From Thermoplasmata archaeon (GTDB lineage: Archaea; Thermoplasmatota; Thermoplasmata; Lutacidiplasmatales; UBA184), in NCBI GenBank assembly GCA_022750375.1, contig JAKIVU010000006.1, positions 8,553 to 56,501 of the forward strand: a stretch of DNA of 47,949 bases, read 5' to 3'. The position numbers and the translations under genes were made by a program. Shown one piece after another: positions 28,179 through 36,739 of the stretch (the stretch's first letter is position 1; each line of letters starts with the position of its first letter). Below the pieces are notes generated by a model. That model worked only from the letters and a program-made list of their open reading frames with translations. It did no database searches and was not told the DNA's origin.

Positions 28179-28637
28179 GTGAAGCGCTTTAGACGCCCGA
28201 CTTCGTCCCTGACGCAGGAGTCCGTGGCAGGATACTCGCGAACACCGCTCGTGCGGAAGTTGGGAGTTCGACCGGGGTCTCGAGTCTGCCTCGCCCACTC
28301 ACCCCGAGAGGTCCGTGCCGAGCTCCGCTCGACGCTCTCCGCGTGCCAGGAGATTCGGCTCGGCTCGGGTCCGTTGGACTTCGTGATCCTCTTCGCGAAA
28401 TCTCACGACGTTCTCGGAGGGGAACTGGCACTTGCCGCTCCGTGCCTCTCGCCCGCGGGCGTGGCCTGGTTGAGTTGGCCGAAGCAGAGCTCGGGAGTTC
28501 CGACCGATCTCGGAGAACACGTGGTACGAGAGATGGGCCTCCGGGCGGGACTGGTCGACGTGAAGGTATGTGCGGTCACGGAAGTCTGGTCCGCACTGAA
28601 ATTCGTCCGACGACGAGCGGACCGCCGCCCGGGCTAG
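28179..28637 (+). CDS. DUF3052 family protein
   Basis: VAGYSRTPLVRKLGVRPGSRVCLAHSP...; GTG at 28179 inside ORF 27879..28637. Confidence 0.65.
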   Translation: MKRFRRPTSSLTQESVAGYSRTPLVRKLGVRPGSRVCLAHSPREVRAELRSTLSACQEIRLGSGPLDFVILFAKSHDVLGGELALAAPCLSPAGVAWLSWPKQSSGVPTDLGEHVVREMGLRAGLVDVKVCAVTEVWSALKFVRRRADRRPG

Positions 28638-29107
28638 CGTGCCCGGATCATCCGCTCTGTCTCGCGGATTTGACCGAGGAATACCGCTCGTGCCTCGTCG
28701 TCCACGGTGGCCGTGTCGAGCGCCCCGCGCGCCCGAGCGACATAGCGGCGAGCGGACTTCCCATCCCGGCCGGCCACGAACGCTCTGGCCATCGCCTCGT
28801 ACGCGGTGCAGAGGAGATCATCGAGCCCGCTCTCTTCACACAAGGTAAGGCACGACCGGGCGAACTCGAGCGCGAGCGGCGCCTCTTTGAGGGCGGCGTA
28901 CACGCGCGAGACCTGCCAGTCGGCGATCGCGTTCTCGCGGGGGGTTCCGATGAGGCTCCAGTGATAGCTGGATGCGTGGACGAGATGGAGCATCTGGCGA
29001 TCCCCGGCCCCGGTGCGGCCCTTTTTCTCGAGGTAGTCCCATGTCGCATTGAAACATCGGGCCCCAATCTTCCGGTGGAATTTCCGTTCGGTCGTCGAGA
29101 GACTCAT
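28634..29107 (-). CDS. conserved hypothetical protein (helical, TPR-like)
   Basis: LHLVHASSYHWSLIGTPRENAIADWQVSRVYAALKEAPLALEFARSCLTLCEESGL. Confidence 0.6.
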   Translation of the reverse strand: MSLSTTERKFHRKIGARCFNATWDYLEKKGRTGAGDRQMLHLVHASSYHWSLIGTPRENAIADWQVSRVYAALKEAPLALEFARSCLTLCEESGLDDLLCTAYEAMARAFVAGRDGKSARRYVARARGALDTATVDDEARAVFLGQIRETERMIRAR

Positions 29108-29402
29108 GGATATCCTGGGAGGTCACCGCCCCGAATTTAAGCCTCCCGAGGAAGCTCGAGACCTTGCTAATTAATGTATCAGGCATTGCTTTTTTCGGCC
29201 CGGTCTCGGCTGAAAGTAACCGAGCTCGAACGAGTGGCCAACGGCCAGAAGTTGACGAGCGAGAACGACGGTTTTCGACGTTCAACAGGAAGTCTCGAAA
29301 GTCAGAGATCCCGGAAACGACGCCGAAATTCGGTCAATGATTGCCGTTTGCGGTCCCGGTCGCGCGAAGACGAATTCTTCCGCGCGAGGCGGCAGAGGTC
29401 GA

Positions 29403-29475
29403 TGGGCTCGGCCGGATTCGAACCGGCGGTCTTCGCTGTGTGAGAGCGACGTCGTAACCACTGGACCACGAGCCC
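29403..29475 (-). tRNA. tRNA-Val (CAC)
   Basis: Reverse complement GGGCTCGTGGTCCAGTGGTTACGACGTCGCTCTCACACAGCGAAGACCGCCGGTTCGAATCCGGCCGAGCCCA; anticodon loop CTCACAC; CTTAAG about 30 nt upstream. Confidence 0.95.
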
Positions 29476-29512
29476 GACGGTACGGGTCGAAGGTCGGGGT
29501 CTCTTAAGGATG

Positions 29513-30382
29513 TTACAAGGGGAGGGAGAGCACCGCCGGGAGGAGGAGGCTGGCCGTGATCGTGAGGATGAGTCCGCTCGCGAGCGCGAGGCTACCCGCT
29601 TCCGCGTCGCCGTATCGCGTCACGAAGTACAGGGTCGTGTCCATGGACGTCGCGCCGCCCAACGAAGCGAGCCCGGCACCCCGAAGTCGACGACCGAGAT
29701 AGGGCGAGAGGATCATCGTCAGGTCCTCTCGGAGGAAATTGGTCAGAAAGGCGAGGAGGCCGAGCACCGCGCCGGCGCGCGCTGCGACGAGCGGGCCGGC
29801 GAGGGAGTAGAAGCCAAAGGCGAGGGAGGTCGCGAGGGCGGCGCTGACCGCCAGGTGGTCGGCCAGTGCGAACAGAATTGCGGCGGCGACCGCTCCGGCG
29901 ATCGCGGCGGTCAGCGGCACCCACACTCCCCTCAACGCGGAGAGTCGCAGGGGGATGTCGAATCCGACCAGGGCGAGCAACACGTAGAGCACCCACGGGA
30001 TGGCACTCTCGGCCGGTATCGATACGACCCGTCCCACTCCGAGACCAACGAGGAGGGACGCGAGCAGCACGAAGCTGAGCGGCAGTCGCTCGTCGCGCGG
30101 TGGTGCGGGGTTCGGGGGAGTCGGGTCCGGACGCAGCCGTACCAGACCGAGGTAGATCCCGGCCGTGAGACCGAGGATCAGGAGGGCGAACGCGATGGCC
30201 GCCGGGACCGCGGCAACCAGGGCGGTCCACGGGACGGCGTTGAGCGATGCGCCGAGGAGCCCGACCAGCACGACGATCGTAACCAGCGTCGCCCTCGGGA
30301 CCCACGGGCCGCGAGACGGGACGAACCGGCCCGCGACAAAACCGATGGCGAAGGCGATGTAGAGCAGCGGGTCGAACGCCAC
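29513..30382 (-). CDS. LysO-like (DUF340) lysine exporter family membrane protein
   Basis: FGFYSLAGPLV, GLLAFLTNFLREDLTMIL, LGGATSMDTTLYFVTRYGD. Confidence 0.8.
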   Translation of the reverse strand: MAFDPLLYIAFAIGFVAGRFVPSRGPWVPRATLVTIVVLVGLLGASLNAVPWTALVAAVPAAIAFALLILGLTAGIYLGLVRLRPDPTPPNPAPPRDERLPLSFVLLASLLVGLGVGRVVSIPAESAIPWVLYVLLALVGFDIPLRLSALRGVWVPLTAAIAGAVAAAILFALADHLAVSAALATSLAFGFYSLAGPLVAARAGAVLGLLAFLTNFLREDLTMILSPYLGRRLRGAGLASLGGATSMDTTLYFVTRYGDAEAGSLALASGLILTITASLLLPAVLSLPL

Positions 30383-30389
30383 GGGGGGA

Positions 30390-31730
30390 TTAGCCGCTCC
30401 ACGCGGTCATACTGGCGGGTCGGGGCCGGGCGGAAGGGGGACCCAGCCAGACCGTTTCGTCACGGTGGGCGCCGTACCCGACGTATTCGACCGCGACCCC
30501 GGTCTCCTGTTCGATGAAGTCGAGATACCGTCGGAGGTCCGATGGCAAGGCGGTGGCGCCCTCGCGACGGATCCGTTCCTTCAGCCGCTCGTGGAACTCG
30601 GGCCACCCGGGGAGCTGCTCGTACACGGGCTCTGCGCGGCCCAGATCGTCGGCGCTCGTCGGCAGGGCGTCGTGGACAGTCGACCCGTCGGGCATCTGGT
30701 ATCGGACGCAGACCGGGATCCGCTCGAGCCCCCCCAGCACGTCGACCTTCGTGATCGCGAGCGAAGTGAATCCGTTGAGCCGGGCCGCGTACCGGAGCAG
30801 AACGAGATCCAGCCACCCACACCGGCGCGGCCTTCCGGTCGTGGCACCGCGCTCCCCGCCGACCCGGCGGAGAAACTCGCCGCGCTCCCCGGTATCCTCG
30901 GTCGGAAACGGTCCGGCCCCGACGCGAGTGGAGTAGGCCTTCGCCACCCCAACCACGTCGTCCAGCTCGGTGGGCGGGATCCCGCTCCCGAGCAGGGCCC
31001 CGGCGCTCGTGGGGTGGGAACTCGTCACGTACGGGTAGGTTCCGAAGTCGAGGTCGAGCAGCGCGCTCTGCGCCCCTTCAAGAAGAACACTTTCGCCGCG
31101 CGCGACGGCGTCCCAGAGCAGCTGCTCGGTCGGTCGAATGTACGCCGCGAGGCGACCTCCGACCTCCACCAGTCGACCCAGCACCTCGTCGATCGGAGGG
31201 AGTCCCGTGAGGTGCGTCTTCGTCGCGTACAGGAGTTCGAGCCGTTCCCGAAGCACCGCGGGACGACTGAGCTCGGCGAGCCGGATCCCAAAGCGCCCCG
31301 CGCGGTCGGCGTACGCGGGGCCGATCCCGCTCCGCGTCGTCCCCAGGGACGCCGCAGGGCGGTGTCGCCCACGGAGTTCGTCCTCCCAGACGTCTTCGAT
31401 CTCGTGTAGCGGGAGAATGACATGCGCTCGGTCCGAGAGGACGACTTCCCCTCGCAGGAGCCCGCGCTTTTCGAGTCCCTGGAGCTCCTCTTCGAGCTTG
31501 AACGGCTGGATCACCATGCCGGGGCCGCTGATCCCCGTCACGCCGTGACGGAGGACCCCGCAAGCGAGCTGGTGGAGGACGACCGGGCCCTCGGGGAGGA
31601 CGATCGTGTGACCCGTGTTCGGACCGCCCGCGCTGCGTACGACGTAGCGCGCGGACGCGGACATGAAGTCGGCGATCTTGCCCTTCGCCTCATCGCCGAA
31701 TTGCGCCCCGAGCACGATACGAACGCTCAC
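30390..31730 (-). CDS. purA: adenylosuccinate synthetase
   Basis: VLGAQFGDEAKGKIADFM, GGPNTGHTIV, GTTRSGIGPAYADRAGRFGIR, LLEGAQSALLDLDFGTYPYVTSS; GTG start at 31730. Confidence 0.93.
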   Translation of the reverse strand: MSVRIVLGAQFGDEAKGKIADFMSASARYVVRSAGGPNTGHTIVLPEGPVVLHQLACGVLRHGVTGISGPGMVIQPFKLEEELQGLEKRGLLRGEVVLSDRAHVILPLHEIEDVWEDELRGRHRPAASLGTTRSGIGPAYADRAGRFGIRLAELSRPAVLRERLELLYATKTHLTGLPPIDEVLGRLVEVGGRLAAYIRPTEQLLWDAVARGESVLLEGAQSALLDLDFGTYPYVTSSHPTSAGALLGSGIPPTELDDVVGVAKAYSTRVGAGPFPTEDTGERGEFLRRVGGERGATTGRPRRCGWLDLVLLRYAARLNGFTSLAITKVDVLGGLERIPVCVRYQMPDGSTVHDALPTSADDLGRAEPVYEQLPGWPEFHERLKERIRREGATALPSDLRRYLDFIEQETGVAVEYVGYGAHRDETVWLGPPSARPRPASMTAWSG

Positions 31731-31835
31731 CGTCGTCTCCGCGTTCTCCCGGAGCAGAACGGATAGAAGGCACTTGTGCCCGTGACTCCGGCACGCTCCC
31801 GCCGGCGTCGCCGCCGCACGGCTTCCACAACGGTA

Positions 31836-32996
31836 ATGAAGCACACCACGGTCCGCGGCGGAATGGTCGCCCAGCGGGTCCGCACCGTCGAGATATCGGG
31901 CATCCGCAAAATGTTCGAGGCGGCCCCGCCGAACTCGATCAACCTCGGTCTGGGGGAGCCGGATTTCGAGCCTCCCTCGGAAGTCATCGAGGCGCTCTGC
32001 GCCGCGGTTCGGGATGGCATGAACCACTACGGACCCTCGGCCGGAATGGCCGCCCTGCGTGACAAGGTCGCCGAAGGCTACCGCGACCGCGAGCCGAAGA
32101 CGACCCGGGAGAACGTCATCATCACGGGGAGCGGGTCCGAAGCACTGATGGCGGCCGCCCTCACTCTTTACAATCCCGGGGACGAGGTCCTGGTCCCGAA
32201 TCCCGGGTTCGTTCTCTACGGGCCGCACGCGCGCCTGATGGGGGCGACGCCGGTTGCGTACTCGCTGCACGAGCGCCGCGGCTATCTGCCCGACTTCCGT
32301 GAGCTCGAGAGGCTCGCGACTCGCCGTACGCGGGCGATCGTCGTCAACAGCCCGTCGAACCCGACCGGCGGCGTGTTCCCCTCGAAGGTGGTCGACCAGA
32401 TCGTCGATTTCGCGGAGCGTCACGACCTCACGATCGTGTCGGACGAGGTCTACGAGGAGATCGTCTACGACGGGAGCTTCGCGTCCTTCTGGGGCCGAAC
32501 CAACCGCGTGGTGATCGTCAACTCGTTCTCGAAGACCCTCGCGATGACCGGCTGGCGCATCGGCTATCTCGTCGCGCCGCGGGCCCTCGCGCTCGACCTC
32601 AACAAGATGCACTACCACATCATGGCCTGCCCGCCCACCCCCGCCCAGATCGGCGTGCTCGCGGGGCTCTCGCAGAGCACCAAGGCGATCCGGGCGATGA
32701 CCCGTGAGTTCCGGGCGCGGCGGGACCTCGTGGTCCGGCTCCTCAACCGGATCCCCGGCGTCGAAGTGATCCCGCCGGCGGGGGCGTTCTACGCCTTCCC
32801 ACGATTCCGGTGGAACAAGTCGTCATCCGAGGTGGCGATGGCGCTGCTCCGACGCGGCGTGATCACGACGCCCGGCGACGCCTTCGGGTCGCTCGGGGCC
32901 TCGCATCTGCGGCTCTCGTTCGCCGCATCCCGCGCCCATCTCGAGAAGGGGATCGGCATCCTCCGGGACTATGCGTCGGAGGTAGACGGAGTATGA
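31836..32996 (+). CDS. class I/II aminotransferase (aspartate aminotransferase-like)
   Basis: INLGLGEPDFEPP, VVNSPSNPTGGVF, NSFSKTLAMTGWRIGYLVAP; ATG 31836. Confidence 0.92.
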   Translation: MKHTTVRGGMVAQRVRTVEISGIRKMFEAAPPNSINLGLGEPDFEPPSEVIEALCAAVRDGMNHYGPSAGMAALRDKVAEGYRDREPKTTRENVIITGSGSEALMAAALTLYNPGDEVLVPNPGFVLYGPHARLMGATPVAYSLHERRGYLPDFRELERLATRRTRAIVVNSPSNPTGGVFPSKVVDQIVDFAERHDLTIVSDEVYEEIVYDGSFASFWGRTNRVVIVNSFSKTLAMTGWRIGYLVAPRALALDLNKMHYHIMACPPTPAQIGVLAGLSQSTKAIRAMTREFRARRDLVVRLLNRIPGVEVIPPAGAFYAFPRFRWNKSSSEVAMALLRRGVITTPGDAFGSLGASHLRLSFAASRAHLEKGIGILRDYASEVDGV

Positions 32997-33111
32997 TCGT
33001 AGCACTCGTCGGTATCGTGTTTCGGACGCTCGCGCGCTTCACTCCGGGCGAGACCGGCCGCGACCTCGACCACGTCGGCGCCGAACTCCTTCGCCTACGG
33101 CGCCCGTCCGA

Positions 33112-34269
33112 TTAGTGGTCCAGGATCTCCCGATACACCGCGCGCAGGCGTGCCGTCGTTACCGACCAATCGTAGTTCCGGACCTGCTGCGCCGCAGCCC
33201 CGACCCGCCGTCGCGTCTCCTCCGGCTCCCTTCCGACCGCGAGCATCGCCACCGCTAGGGCGCCCGGGTCTCCGTACGGAACCAGCCGCCCCAGCCGGCC
33301 GTGCTCGAGCACCTCTGGGACCCCGCCGACTGCGGTCGCCACGATGGGGGTGCGAGCGGCCATCGCTTCGAGGAGGACCAACCCGAATGCCTCGTACTCC
33401 GACGGGAGGACCATCGCCCGGGCGCCCCGGATGACCGCGCGATATTCTCCCGGGTCCGAAATATGGCCGAGGAATCGCACGTCGTCCGAGATCCCGAGCT
33501 TTCGTGCCTGAGCTTCGAGTTTCGACTGTTCTCCCCAATTGCGACCCATCAGGACGAGGGGGCGTCGGTCTCCGGGGTCGAGGCGGGCGACCGCCTCGAG
33601 GAGCGTAGGGAGTCCCTTGTTGGTGGCCACGCGTCCCACGAAAAGAAAATATTCGTGCGGAAGGGAGGCCGGGAGCGGGGGGTCGTTCTGGGTGGAATCC
33701 CACGCCGAGAGGTCGATCCCCGGCGGCACGATCCGGATTCGGTTCGCCGGAGCGAACTGACGGACGAGAGCGGCCTCGAACTCGGTCTCCACCACGAGCG
33801 CCCGAGCGATGCGATAGGCGGTCGCGCCGAACCCCACATCCTGCAGGCGCAGGAGCGCGCGCTTCCCCCGCGGCTCGCGGAGGTCGGCGGGATGGTAGTG
33901 GGTCGAAATGACCAGTGGAATGTCGAGTCGTTCGGCGGCCGCCGCCGACTCGAGGACGTGGCCGTACCGGTGGGAGTGTGCATGGATGATGTCCGGGTGG
34001 GTCTCGCGCAGCGCGTCGATCAACCCGACCATCATCGGAAGCGTGAGACCGGGCACGAGACGTTTCCGAACCGGGAATCGACGCACGGGAATCCCGTCGA
34101 CGACAGGAGGAAAGTTCGACCGGGTCTCCCAGCGACCCTCGTCGTAGAGGTCGCTCGCGAACACCTGGACGTCGTCTCCGTCCGATCGGAGGCGTCGCGA
34201 GATCTCCCGCACCATGGTCTCGACACCGCCGGGGGCATCGAACCGGAGCGTCACCTGGACGATCCTCAA
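33112..34269 (-). CDS. glycosyltransferase family 4
   Basis: FDAPGGVETMVREISRRL, FFVGRVATNKGLPTLLEA-like core, LPSEYEAFGLVLLEAMAARTPIVATAVGGVPEV; TTG start overlaps the upstream GT stop (TTGA). Confidence 0.88.
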   Translation of the reverse strand: MRIVQVTLRFDAPGGVETMVREISRRLRSDGDDVQVFASDLYDEGRWETRSNFPPVVDGIPVRRFPVRKRLVPGLTLPMMVGLIDALRETHPDIIHAHSHRYGHVLESAAAAERLDIPLVISTHYHPADLREPRGKRALLRLQDVGFGATAYRIARALVVETEFEAALVRQFAPANRIRIVPPGIDLSAWDSTQNDPPLPASLPHEYFLFVGRVATNKGLPTLLEAVARLDPGDRRPLVLMGRNWGEQSKLEAQARKLGISDDVRFLGHISDPGEYRAVIRGARAMVLPSEYEAFGLVLLEAMAARTPIVATAVGGVPEVLEHGRLGRLVPYGDPGALAVAMLAVGREPEETRRRVGAAAQQVRNYDWSVTTARLRAVYREILDH

Positions 34270-35447
34270 TGCCCGAGGACCTCCCGATACACGACCTCGA
34301 GCCGGTCCACGACACGGTCCCACGTGTACCGGGGCACGACCTCCGTCCGTCCGTGGCGACCGAGCCGGCGGGCGAGCGCCGGGTCGCCCCAGAGGCGGCG
34401 GAGGGCCTCGGTCAGTGCGGGCAGGTCCCCGGGGGGAACGAGCAGCCCCGTTCGCTCGTCCTCGATGAACTCGGGGATCCCCCCCACCCGGGACGCGACG
34501 ACCGGTGTTCCCTGCGCCAGGGATTCGAGCAGGACGAGCCCGAACGCTTCGTACTCGCTGGGGAGCACGCTGAACGTAGCGTCACGATAAGCGGCTGCGA
34601 CGAGGGCGTCGTCCGGCAGGTGTCCGAGGAAGTGCACTTTCGACTCGAGACCGAGGCCGCGCACCCGGGCTTCCAACGTCGCCCGCATCCCTCCGTCTTC
34701 GCCGACGAGAACGAGGTGGGCGTCGGGGTCGTCTCGGGCCAATGCGCCGAACGCGGGAAGCAGGTCGACCAGCCCTTTGTTCGAGGCCAACCGACCAACG
34801 AAGAGCACATACGGACCCGGAATGCCCATCCGGTCGCGGAACGACGGTGCCCCGTCCGGCGGGGAGGGGAGCGGCGAATAGCCCGGCGGGAGGATCTCCA
34901 CGGGCGGGAGCCGGAGTCCCAAGGTACGGAGCAGACGTTCCTCCTCGTGGGTCTGGACGATCACGCGGGAAGCGGCCGCGACGACCGGGCCCGCGAGTCG
35001 CCGGTCGTAGAATCCGCGGATCCGGTGTCGAAGCCAGCCGCCGTAGATCGACCAGATCGGATGAAAATGGGCGGTGAGAACGAACGGGGTTCCCGTGCGC
35101 GTGCGGTGACGTCGCGCCACCGCGACCTGGTTCGTTCCGTACGTGTGCGTATGCACGATGTCGGGCCGGTCCCTCTGCAGCGCATTCTCCAAACCTCGGA
35201 AGAACGGATAGTGCAGTTCGCCCGGTAGGGACCAGGCCCGCAACCGATGGACCGTTCCAAAGGGGACCCGCTCCTCCCGCGGGACGTCGGGCGGGAGCCG
35301 CTGCATCGGAAACTCCCGGTAGAGGTCGCTCGTGTAGACCTCGACCGTGTGGCCCCGCGCCCCGAGCCGCGTGGCCACCTCCGCGACGTGCCGCTCGACC
35401 CCGCCCGGTCCGGGCGGGTACCGGGTGCACAGTTGGGCGACCTTCAC
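34266..35447 (-). CDS. glycosyltransferase family 4
   Basis: YPPGPGGVERHVAEVATRL, LFVGRLASNKGLVDLLPAF, LPSEYEAFGLVLLESLAQGTPVVASRVGGIPEFI. Confidence 0.9.
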   Translation of the reverse strand: MKVAQLCTRYPPGPGGVERHVAEVATRLGARGHTVEVYTSDLYREFPMQRLPPDVPREERVPFGTVHRLRAWSLPGELHYPFFRGLENALQRDRPDIVHTHTYGTNQVAVARRHRTRTGTPFVLTAHFHPIWSIYGGWLRHRIRGFYDRRLAGPVVAAASRVIVQTHEEERLLRTLGLRLPPVEILPPGYSPLPSPPDGAPSFRDRMGIPGPYVLFVGRLASNKGLVDLLPAFGALARDDPDAHLVLVGEDGGMRATLEARVRGLGLESKVHFLGHLPDDALVAAAYRDATFSVLPSEYEAFGLVLLESLAQGTPVVASRVGGIPEFIEDERTGLLVPPGDLPALTEALRRLWGDPALARRLGRHGRTEVVPRYTWDRVVDRLEVVYREVLGH

Positions 35448-35503
35448 AGGTCGCGAAGTACCGCTTCTCTTACTTGACGGAGCGGGCGGGGCGGAATTCG
35501 ACC

Positions 35504-36583
35504 CTACGAGAGCGTCTTCATTCCGGCGAGCCGCTGGGCATACTTCTTGTAAACCTCGGTCGCCCGGGCGACCGACTCGATCTTCACGTACTCGTTCGCC
35601 TGGTGGGAGAGTTCCTCCTCCCCCGCCCCGAAGATCACGACCCGGGGATTCACCTGCGTGTAGTGGACCGCCTCCGAGGCATGCACGAGGACCGCGTTCT
35701 CGGCCTGCGCCACATCGCGCAGGACCTTCACATGCTCCGAGTTCGGGTCGATCTGGACCGCCGGCATCGAGAGGATCCGCCGCAACGTGAACGGCGTCTT
35801 GATCCGTCGCAGGTGCTCTTCGATCTCATGATAGAGTTGATCCGGTGAGTACGGAGGCGGGAACCGGATGTCGACCTCGGCGGTGCACTTGTTCGGGACG
35901 ACGTTCAATCGGGTGCCCCCGTTGAACGTCCCGATGTTCAGGGTGACGCTCCCGAGTTCCGGGTGGGCGATCCGGCCCTTGAACGATTCGAGGCCCCGAA
36001 GGATCCGCATCATTTTCCCGATGGCATTCTCGCCGAGATGCGGCATCGCTCCGTGGGCCGCCTTCCCTCGCGTCTCGATTGCGAGGTCGAGGACTCCCTT
36101 CTCTGCATAAGCGACCCGAAGTCCGGTCGGTTCGCCGACGATGACGGCCTTCGCGCGGCGGAGCGGTAGGGTCTTCGCGAGCGCCATCGCGCCCTGCATC
36201 GTGGTCTCCTCGTCGGTCGTGAAGGCGAGGACGACGGGGATCTTTCGAGCGACGAGGTCCTGTGCGGCCTCGAGCATCGCGATCACCGTTCCCTTCATGT
36301 CGGCCGCGCCCCGGCCGTACATCCGGCCGGACGCGAGCTGACTCTGGGAGAAGCTCCAGTAATCGCCGACCGGCGGCGTGTCGAGGTGACCGGAGAGCAC
36401 CACTCCGCCCTGGCCGTATTCCGCCAACAAGGACGGCGTCTGCGTGTCCCCGAACAGCGTGTTCCGCATGTGGATCTGGTCGGTGAACGACTGGACGTAG
36501 TCGAGCACCTCCTGCTTGTCGGAGAACGGGTCGCTCGGGATCTTGATCAGCTCGGCGAGCATGTCGACCATCTGGCGTTTCAT
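35504..36583 (-). CDS. M20 family metallopeptidase (ArgE/DapE/CPG2-like)
   Basis: VVLSGHLDTPPVGDYWSF, YGRGAADMKGTVIAMLEA, FTTDEETTMQGA. Confidence 0.9.
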   Translation of the reverse strand: MKRQMVDMLAELIKIPSDPFSDKQEVLDYVQSFTDQIHMRNTLFGDTQTPSLLAEYGQGGVVLSGHLDTPPVGDYWSFSQSQLASGRMYGRGAADMKGTVIAMLEAAQDLVARKIPVVLAFTTDEETTMQGAMALAKTLPLRRAKAVIVGEPTGLRVAYAEKGVLDLAIETRGKAAHGAMPHLGENAIGKMMRILRGLESFKGRIAHPELGSVTLNIGTFNGGTRLNVVPNKCTAEVDIRFPPPYSPDQLYHEIEEHLRRIKTPFTLRRILSMPAVQIDPNSEHVKVLRDVAQAENAVLVHASEAVHYTQVNPRVVIFGAGEEELSHQANEYVKIESVARATEVYKKYAQRLAGMKTLS

Positions 36584-36739
36584 CGGATCGGATACCTCTC
36601 GCCGTTCGGTACGGTCACCCGCGAACGATCTACGGGCAGGAACCGCGAGATGCGTCTTAAAGCCTGTCCGGTTTCGAATTTCGACGACTTCGGCCGGCCG
36701 GGGCCGCTCGGATCGGCCCGCGCGGGCCGGGAAGGCGAC

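Noticed and set aside
29174-29443. 89-aa + ORF ending inside the tRNA-Val region
   Set aside because: Runs antisense through the tRNA (…GFEPAVFAV is the common tRNA artefact peptide); no coding signature.
30390-32618. 742-aa - ORF taken as a single long protein
   Set aside because: Only about 30390-31730 is adenylosuccinate synthetase; the upstream extension is antisense to the aminotransferase.
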